Assembly (NCBI GenBank): GCA_029747015.1
Contig: JAKOGI010000144.1
Span: 165,001-229,000 of the forward strand
Source of the DNA: Carnegiea gigantea
Lineage: Eukaryota; Streptophyta; Magnoliopsida; Caryophyllales; Cactaceae
Length of the DNA stretch: 64,000 nucleotides
Direction of reading: 5' to 3'
In this document: piece by piece, positions 56,762 through 64,000 of the stretch
Layout: each line of letters starts with the position of its first letter
Position numbering within the stretch: position 1 is the stretch's first letter
Notes under the pieces: generated by a model
Seen by the model: the letters and a program-made list of their open reading frames with translations, nothing else
Told to the model about the DNA's origin: nothing
Databases searched by the model: none
Translations under genes and position numbers: made by a program

Positions 56762-58165
56762 AACTTTTGTAATTTTCCCAACAGGTTGGAATGATCAGGG
56801 TGGGTTAAAATCTTTGATTCAGTAGCTGAGATTGTGGGTCAGCCTCCCCTCGAGCTAATTTTGCATCTGAAAGGGTGCCATTCGCAAGCATTGAAGTCTA
56901 AGAGCTTTGGGTTGGACCCAGCTCCCCTGCCAGCACCCACTGTTTGTTGCCCTCAGTGTGGTTTCATTGGTGAACCAGCATGCTTTCTCCGCTCCTATGC
57001 TGGTGTTTTGTCATCTCCGCCTTTGACTACTGACTTGGGAATAAGATCTCCAATGGAACCATCCTCGTCTCTAGCGGTTCATGGGAATGGTGAGCTCCTG
57101 AGTTACCCAGGAGGAATGGCGAGTATCTTAGCCATGTTTATAGATGTCAACCAAATCAGGTCTGTGTACGTAGGAGCTCTTTGAGTATAACCTCGAAGGA
57201 AACTAATAGAGACACAACTAGCAATGTGGAGGTAGCACAAGCTGTAGCAAAAGGAGTCCCTGATGCCTCTCTTGCTTCGATAGCTCCTACTTCAAGTTCC
57301 TCTTCAATTGATGAGGTTGCATTGTTTGATCCAACAAGGCTAGAAGTTGATATTAAGGCTGGAAGTTGATGTTGCTAGTCAGCTTTATATTCGCACAACC
57401 ATTTCTCAAGTGAGGGATGATTATACTCCTCCATTAGTAAGAGATGCGCTGGTGAGGAGTGTGTCTTCTACTTCTTAGGCCTATGCATTATCTTCTCCCC
57501 CTTTGGGGTCAACTCATACACCTTCTGCTCCTTATTCTTAGCTCAATGATATGATTGACCAACCTACTGCCTTGGTGGTTAATCCTCCTTTTCTTTTTTC
57601 TGTGGGAAATCACTCCTCTCATTCTGTAGATTTGGGTCTCGGTGTATTTGGTGGTGTTCCTTGCGACTTACCTAGAGAAGTAGTTCGGGATGCACTTGCT
57701 ATGAGTTTAGGATCTTGAAGTAGTGCATTTTTTCAGGGGCGGTTGACAACAGTTACGAGCATCCTGTGCATGAGTGGCCATTAGTGTCCATTACTCGGTC
57801 CAATGTTGAAGATGTGAAAACTCCTTTAGCTATTGATTTCTCCTTTCTTTAGAGTTCAAGTGATTCGTTCTCGGTAGAAGATATTTGGAATGGAGAAAAT
57901 ATTAATTCTGGAAATGCGTCAAAATGGATGGCTTCCAAGCTCAAAAGTATTACTGCCACTATTGGTGTGGCATTTTCAGGCTGTGAAAGTGAGGTTATTC
58001 ATATACTCTCTAGAATTGCAATGAACAGTGTTCTGCCTAAACACAGTGTGTAGAAGACACTTTCGGCAATCAAAAGGCAAAGAGAATTGAGGAGGCTCGA
58101 ATTTGGTGTGAATTATGACCGGGCCAGTGCCTCATCTAGTGGGATGTTGGTCCCGTATATTTACG

Positions 58166-60751
58166 ATGCTGTCCTGGAATGTGAGGGGCATCAATGATTT
58201 TCGCAAGAGAGATGTTTTAAAAAGTTTTTTGAGAGATTGAAAATGTGATCTTATTTGTCTGTAAGAGACAAAGTTAGAAGAAGTTTCACTTTCTATTGTT
58301 CGTAGTTTGTGGGGGCACTATTCTGTTGATTTCGCTTTTCTTAAAGCTAAAGGTGCCTCTGGGGGCATTATAGTAATGTGGGACAAGCACATGTTCAACT
58401 TTGTCTCCTCTTCTCAGAGGAAATTCTTGATTACTTGCATACTTCAGATGGTAGAGGGTGGCTTCACATGGGCTTTTTTCGGGGTTTATGGTCCTCAAGC
58501 TAGCCTTGATAAATTGGGGTTTGGGAGGAGCTTCGATGAACTAGAGATGGATGGCCTGGTCCATGGTGTACTGGGGGAGATTTCATTGAAATTTTATATC
58601 CTCAAAAAAGAAGTTAGGGATTATGTCCAATGAATACTATGTTGGAGTTTCATGACTTCACCAATTATGCTGCTTCAGTGGATCTTCCTTTGCGTGGGGG
58701 TGATTTTACGTGGTCTAGATGTGGTGGGGAAACTGTCTGCATGAGGTTGGATCGCTTCTTGGTTTCTTTGGACTGGGAGGAACATTTCCCAGCGTCACTT
58801 CAGACTAGATTGCCAAGACCTCTCTCATATCATTTACCAATAACTCTAGAGACGGCCAAGCTGGAGAAGGGGAAGGTTCCTTTCTAATTCGAGAACTTGT
58901 GGCTCAAAGTTGAGGGGTTCTCTAACCTTATTAAAAAATGGTGGGAGGAGGTGGAAGTTAAAGGCTTTGCTACTTTGCTTGCGAGAAAGCTTAAGTTCGT
59001 TAAAGAGGAGTTGAAGAAATGGAACAAAGAAGTCTTTGGGGATATTAAGTTAAGAAAATACAAACTGTTGGATTCTGTTAATGCGCTTGATGTGAAAGAA
59101 GAATCTGATGGTCTCAACAATGATGAAATCGACCAAAGAAGGGGAGGCAAGAGAGGAGTTGGCAACGGTTTTACAGATGGAAGAAATTTCTTGGAGGCAG
59201 AAGTCAAGGGCTCTGTGGCTTAGAGAGGGTGATCGCAACACAATTTTTCCATAGGACGGCCAATCCGCACAAGAAGTTCAACTTCATGTCAGGAGTGGAA
59301 ATTGAGGGGAATCGTTATGAAACGATTGAAAGTATGAAAAGCTCTATACATGGCTTCTATAAGAAGCTGTTTTCTAAGACTGAACCCTGGAGGCCGAAAG
59401 TGGATGGCTTATCTTTGCCCTCTTTATCTACCTCCACCAGGGAGGCTCTTAAGGTGCAATTTAATGAAGAAGAAGTCATTACAACTCTACATGATTGTTG
59501 TCGGGATAAGGCGCCGTGGCTAGAGGGAATGACCATGGCTTTCCTTCAAGCAAATTGGAATACGGTGCGAGGGGATGTGTTGACTATGTTCTCAGAGTTT
59601 TACACTAATAGGAAATTTGTTGCTAGCCTTAATGCTGCTTTTATAGGGCTTATTCCAAAGAGAGCTGATGCACAGAATATCAAGGATTATAGCCCAATTA
59701 GTTTCATTGGGTTTATTTATAAGTTGCTCTCAAAGGTGTTAGCTCGTAAGTTAAGATGTGTCATTGGGGGTCTGACTTCTGAGAATCAGAACGCCTTTGT
59801 TGGGGGCGGACGGATTTTGAATGCAGTGCTCATTACAAATGAGCTTATTGACTCCAGGACCAAGTCAAGTAAGCTGGGGGTTATTTGTAAGGTTGACATC
59901 GAAAAGGCTTATGATCACGTCAATTAGGATCTTCTTATTTACGTGATGAGAAGAATTGGGTTTGAGGAGAGATGGATTGCTTGGATTCGCCATTGTATTT
60001 CTTTTGCTTCTTTTGCAGTGCTAGTTAACGGCTCCCCTTCTAAATTCTTTTCTGCTTCTAGAGGGTTGCGCCAGGGTGACCCTATCTCCCCTCTTCTGTT
60101 CTTATTGATAATGGAAGTTTTCACAAGGATGGTTAATTTGGCTGCTACAGCAAGACTTATTTCTGGTTTCTCTGTAGGTTGGGTGAATGAATCTGCCACT
60201 GATGTCTCCCACCTACTCTTTACTGATGATACAATTATCTTCTGTGATAATGATTGCGAGCAAATAGTAAGCTTGCGTGGCATTCTCATTTGATTTGAGG
60301 CATTGTCTGGGCTAAGAGTCAATTTGTCGAAGAGCTCTATCTCACCGGTTGGGCAAGTGGACAATATTCAATTGCTTGCAGGTATTCTAGGATGCTCCAT
60401 TGATTCTTTTCCAACATTCTATCTTGGTCTCCCTCTTGGTGCAAAATTTAAGGATAAATTCATTTGGGAACCTATGGTCGAGCGTTTTGAGATAATACTA
60501 TCTGGGTGGAAAGCAAAATATCTTTCCAAAGGGAGGAGAATGACACTTATTAAAAGTGTTTTGTCAAGCATTCCAGATTAATTTCTCTCACTCTTCCCTT
60601 TACTAGTCTCAATGGCTAATAAGTTGGAAGACATTCAGAGAAAATTCCTTCGGGGGTCTTTTGGTAGTGACTTCAAATTTCATCTGGTTAGATGGAATAT
60701 TATCAAGAATCCCATACCAGAAGGGGGATTAGTTGTTAGAGATCTTAGTGA
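58166..60751 (+). pseudogene. LINE ORF2 (endonuclease and reverse transcriptase), broken
   Basis: Starts MLSWNVRGINDFRKRD, the usual N-terminus of the APE-type endonuclease. In-frame stops occur at about 58238 and 58262, and further breaks near 58633, 58887, 59223, 59925, 60291 and 60580. The endonuclease C-terminal motif reads SYHLPI where SDH is expected. The reverse transcriptase region runs from about 59460: SFIGFIYKLLSKVLARKL, SENQNAFVGGG, KVDIEKAYDHVN, GLRQGDPISPLLFLL, LLFTDDTIIFC (FADD in active plant LINEs), FYLGLPLGA. It ends abruptly in the 'VRDLSDV' codons at the LTR junction. Not functional. Confidence 0.85.
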
Positions 60752-61053
60752 TGTAGAACGCTCCAAGAGCAATTCCCACACCTAGACAAATCACACAAGA
60801 ACTTTCAAAAAAACTCAATAATTCGACTCATTCAAGTGTGTCTCTCCCCAAAGCACTATAGGATTTATATAGGAATCAATACAACTGAAAAAAAAAATAT
60901 AAAATAAATCCAAAGATTACGTTAAGATTACGATAACTAAAAATAATCTAGGATAAAAAGATTTTATCCTAAAAGAGGATCCCTAAATTACGAAATCTCC
61001 TATTCTTCCTAGAATACACATTGCCACAGAACTCCTTAGAAGATACGACATCA
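60752..61053 (-). repeat. 3' LTR of the gypsy element
   Basis: 302 bp. On the minus strand it begins TGATGTCGTATC after a polypurine tract (GTGGGGGAGAA, 61064-61054) and ends GCGTTCTACA, giving TG...CA ends. A TATATAAA box lies at 60871-60864. The host bases before it, AGTGA (60747-60751), should be repeated at the other end if they are the target-site duplication. Confidence 0.75.
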
Positions 61054-61093
61054 TTCTCCCCCACGGAAAAGAACTCGACGCCGACGAGTTGTC

Positions 61094-61260
61094 TTAGAGG
61101 TACCACTCTAAAAGAGTCGGATTCGTATCACGAACCTCATCTTCAGTAATCCAAGTAGCATCTGACTGAGGCCATCCTAACCATTGCACCAGGAAGCGTC
61201 GGAACCCACAACGAGAAAAGGACACAAACTCATCATCCAACACCGCCTGGATGTCGGTCT
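61094..61260 (-). pseudogene. Chromodomain of the gypsy polyprotein
   Basis: The minus-strand reading contains FRRFLVQWLGWPQSDATW followed by EDE and LLEWYL, then TAA at 61096-61094. This is the chromodomain pattern (F-LV-W-G-P---ATW) with the aromatic residues in place, at the polyprotein C-terminus as in plant chromoviruses. It is out of frame with the preceding integrase segment. Confidence 0.75.
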
Positions 61261-61299
61261 GCGACTGCGGCAAAGGTGGGAGTCTAGGGACCTACGTAC

Positions 61300-62805
61300 C
61301 TATAGAAACCCAAAAGGAAGACAACGAGGCGCAAAAGTACCTCGATGAAGAGTGAGATCCTCCACATTGAAAATAGGACTAATACATAATCTATCTGGGA
61401 GATCAAGTACATATGCATTAGATCTCAACTTTCGAAGGATTTGATAGGGTCCCATGGCACGAGCGTGAAACTTTTTGAGGGAGTTTCTGGGTAATCACTC
61501 AGGTCGAATCCGAGCCATAACAAAATCACCCACCTCAAAATTCGCAACTCTGCGATGCATGTCAACTGAATGCTTATAGCTGCCATTGCTTAAAGCAATC
61601 TTGCGTCGAATCTCAGCATGCAAGTCATGAGCATGCAAGTCATGAATATGCTGAGCACATGTGGATGCAGGATGTGACACGCAGGCATCAGGTGGGAGGG
61701 GAATGAGGTCAGCAAGGGTACGAGGAGAGTAACCATGGACAATCTCAAAAAGACTCTTACCTGTGGTTCTATTGATCGCATTGTTATATGCAAACTCACC
61801 AAGGGATAAAGTCAAATCGCAAGTGCCTTGTTTCTAGCCCACAACATATCTAAGTAACTCCCCCAGATTGCGGTTAACAACCTCAGTTTGCCGATCCGTT
61901 TGAGGGTGAAGGCTGCAGAAAATTTCAGAGTAGTACCACACAGTCTCCATAAGGTCTTTCAGAAATAGCTCATGAATTTGACATCCCTATCAGACACTAT
62001 GGAAGTGGGAAGACCATGCAACCTAGCAACCTAGCAACCTTTCGAAAGGCTAACTTAGCAACATGTGAAGTCATCTGTCTTGCTACAGGCAATAAAATGG
62101 GCCATCTTAGAAAACCTATCAACCACAACTAAGACTGAATCAAAACCACGGGATGTTCTAGGAAGACCTAGTACAAAGTCCACGCTAATGTCCTTCCATG
62201 GAGCACGTGGGATAGGACGAGGAGTATAAAGTCCTATATTGTGCCCTTAGTCTTAGCTAACTGACATGTGCGGCACTGAGACACAATGCGATGTACATCT
62301 CTTTTGAGAGAGGGCCAATAGAAGCGATCTGCAACCAAAGTAATGGTCCTATCTTCACCCAGGTGGCCAGTTAGTCCCCCAACATGCATCTCCCAAACTA
62401 CGAAGTCCCGAAATAACGTCTTAGGAATGCATAACTTGGACCCCCGAAACAGGAAACCGTCATGAATGACAAAGTCAACGTGATGGTTGCGATTTCCAGC
62501 CGAAAGGTCCGAGTAAATGAGTGAAAAATCAGGACAAGAGGTGTAAGCGCCTTTGAGCTTGTCAAAACCGAGAACCTCAACCCGCATTGTCTGTAAGAGG
62601 CAACCAATGCGACTGAGGGCATCAGCCACCTTGTTCTCAACACTAGATTTGTGCTTAAGGACAAAGGAATACTCACTAATATACTCAATCCACCTAGCAT
62701 GCTTAGGATTGATACTAGACTGAGAATTCCAGTGCTTAAGGGCCTCATGATCCGAATATACAACAAATTCATACGGGATAAGGTAATAATGCCAATGACG
62801 AAGGG
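61300..62805 (-). pseudogene. Gypsy RNase H end and integrase, broken
   Basis: From the RNase H region (YSDHEALKHWN, KVADALSR) through the integrase zinc-binding domain (H..H..C..C in HVGGLTGHLGE and CRTCQLAK, about 62270-62370). A decayed catalytic core follows at about 61820-62230 with several stops, then GEFAYNNAINRTTGKSLFEI, and the C-terminal AMGPYQILRKL segment near 61450. A 15-bp duplication near 61616-61645 inserts a repeated HDLHA. Not functional. Confidence 0.8.
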
Positions 62806-62806
62806 A

Positions 62807-64000
62807 CTAAAGCAGAGCGTACAACTCTTTCTCATAGGTCGTATACTTGATTCGCCTAGATTCGCTAAGCTTTTCGCTAAAGAATACTATGGGGTGTCCC
62901 TCCTGACTTAACATTCCACCAATGCCATATCCAGAGGCATCGCAAGCAACCTCAAAAACCTTACTAAAGTCAGGATGCCTAAGGACCGGAGCAGATGACA
63001 TCATCTCCTTAATCTCCTTAAAGGCAAATGCCGCTTTAGGAGTCCACTGAAATGGGCCTTTCTTCAAGCAGTCTATAATAGTTGACATGATAGAGCTGAA
63101 GTGTATGATAAACCTCTTCTAGGAGGAGACTAGACCATGAAAACTCCTAACCTCAGTAAGGGTCTTAGGTTTAGGCCATTCTCTAATGGCTCTAACTTTG
63201 TCAGGGTCAGCGGAGATACCTTGAGCGAACACAATGAATCCTAAAAAGAGGACTTGGGTTTGAAGGAAGATGCACTTTTTCAGATTAGCAAAAAGCTTGA
63301 CCTCTCTAAGTGCGCACATGAGTTGTTTGAGATGGTCAACATGGTCTATACTAGACTTGCTATATACCAAGATGTCATCAAAATAGACGACCAGAAATTT
63401 TCCCATAAATAGCTGAAGAACGTGAGTTATGAGTCTCATAAAGGTACTGGGAGCGTTGAATAGCCCAAAAGGCATAACCATCCACTCAAATAAGCCATCT
63501 TGGGTCTTAAAGGCGGTCTTCCATTCGTCCTCTGGTTTAATGCGGACCTGGTGATAACCACTACGCAAGTCTATCTTAGAGAACCAGCTAGCTCTAGCAA
63601 GACAGTCAAGCATGTCCTCTAACCTCGGAATGGGAAACCTATACTTCACTGTAATCTTATTGATGGCTCTACTATCGACACACATCCTCCACGATCCGTC
63701 CTTCTTAGGGGTAAGGAGGGCCGGGACCGCACAAGGACTCATGTTGTGACGAACAAAGCCCTTAGACAATAGTTCTTGAACCTGCCTATCCAATTTTACT
63801 CGCTCAGTTGGATTCAACCTATAATGAGGAAGGTTAGGGAGTTCGGGAACCAGGGACCAAGTCAATAGCATGTTGTATGTCACGAAGGGGAGGGAGCTCA
63901 CTTGGAAGTTCCTCGGGGACAACATCGACAAATTCTTTAAGCAGGTCATCAATCTCAACTGGGAGGTCCCGGATAGACAGGTCGCCTGAAGGGACGTTAG
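62807..64000 (-). pseudogene. Gypsy reverse transcriptase and RNase H, frameshifted
   Basis: The reverse transcriptase is nearly complete: [47 protein letters not shown] and the catalytic YFDDILVYS (about 63360-63390). A frameshift near 63840 separates it from the upstream segment, which is open in another frame ([15 protein letters not shown]). A stop near 63119 separates it from the RNase H part (FEVACDASGYGIGG, KYTTYEKELYA). The N-terminal part, protease and gag lie outside the window. Confidence 0.85.

Larger units (their letters stand above)
55618..60751 (+). mobile_element. Degenerate L1-type LINE, interrupted by an LTR retrotransposon
   Basis: Reads on the plus strand in the order CT/GA-rich 5' leader (55618-56460, with a (GA)n run near 55975-56002), ORF1, then ORF2 with endonuclease and reverse transcriptase. 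All ORFs carry stops and frameshifts. The element stops in mid-codon at 60751, where TGTAGAACG, the end of a gypsy LTR, begins. The 3' end and poly-A tail should lie beyond the gypsy element, outside the window. The 5' border is an estimate. Confidence 0.8.
60752..64000 (-). mobile_element. Ty3/gypsy chromovirus, 3' part (runs off the window)
   Basis: On the minus strand from 64000 downwards: reverse transcriptase, RNase H, integrase with zinc-binding motif, integrase C-terminus, chromodomain, polypurine tract and 3' LTR. The order (integrase after RNase H) and the chromodomain mark a Ty3/gypsy chromovirus. Frames are broken in many places. The element sits inside the LINE at 60751/60752 and is therefore younger than it. 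The 5' half and 5' LTR lie outside the window. Confidence 0.88.

Overview
This is nuclear DNA from a flowering plant, most likely a eudicot. It is AT-rich between genes, the genes have canonical GT-AG introns, and every recognised protein is a plant family: a miR167-type ARF, a PLS-class PPR, a PsbQ-like lumen protein, an MGST3 and a plant O-fucosyltransferase. MITEs, a tRNA-derived SINE, an L1-type LINE and a chromodomain Ty3/gypsy element fill much of the rest. I cannot name the species. No organellar insert, tRNA, rRNA or CRISPR was seen. Exon boundaries were worked out by hand from splice sites, reading phase and family resemblance. They have not been checked against transcripts.

Layout: 1-4.3 kb is a repeat-rich spacer with two TIR-bounded elements. 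4.5-6.2 kb (-) holds an intronless peroxisomal acyl-activating enzyme. 6.2-11.1 kb is spacer with a hAT-like element, a Copia-like LTR and a MITE. 11.3-14.4 kb (+) is a two-exon gene for a 73-residue membrane protein. 15.2-17.6 kb is a degenerate array with a roughly 21-bp period built on CTCACTAAA. 18.1-18.7 kb (+) is a secreted or membrane protein of 211 residues. 18.8-30 kb has no recognisable gene, only MITEs and an inverted repeat. 31.3-40.5 kb (+) is a 14-exon auxin response factor of the ARF6/ARF8 clade, with an intact miR167 site and an intronic Stowaway MITE. 41.4-43.0 kb (+) is an intronless E-class PPR gene. 45.4-46.4 kb (+) is PQL3. 46.6-47.1 kb (-) is a decayed MGST3 copy, followed by a stub of PQL3. 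47.9-50.1 kb (-) is intact MGST3. 52.3-54.1 kb (-) is the 3' part of an O-fucosyltransferase gene. 55.6-60.75 kb is a broken LINE, cut by the 3' LTR of a Ty3/gypsy chromovirus that runs out of the window at 64 kb.

The genes are independent plant transcription units and do not form a pathway or cluster. The strongest structural stories are the PQL3-MGST3 block, duplicated in tandem and then lost in complementary pieces; the 21-bp-phased CTCACTAAA array; the nested LINE and gypsy insertions beside the headless O-fucosyltransferase gene; and the strand-consistent T(n)G(n) tracts that recur in introns and spacers. I found no clear candidate for a wholly new biochemical system. The 21-bp array is the least explained feature.
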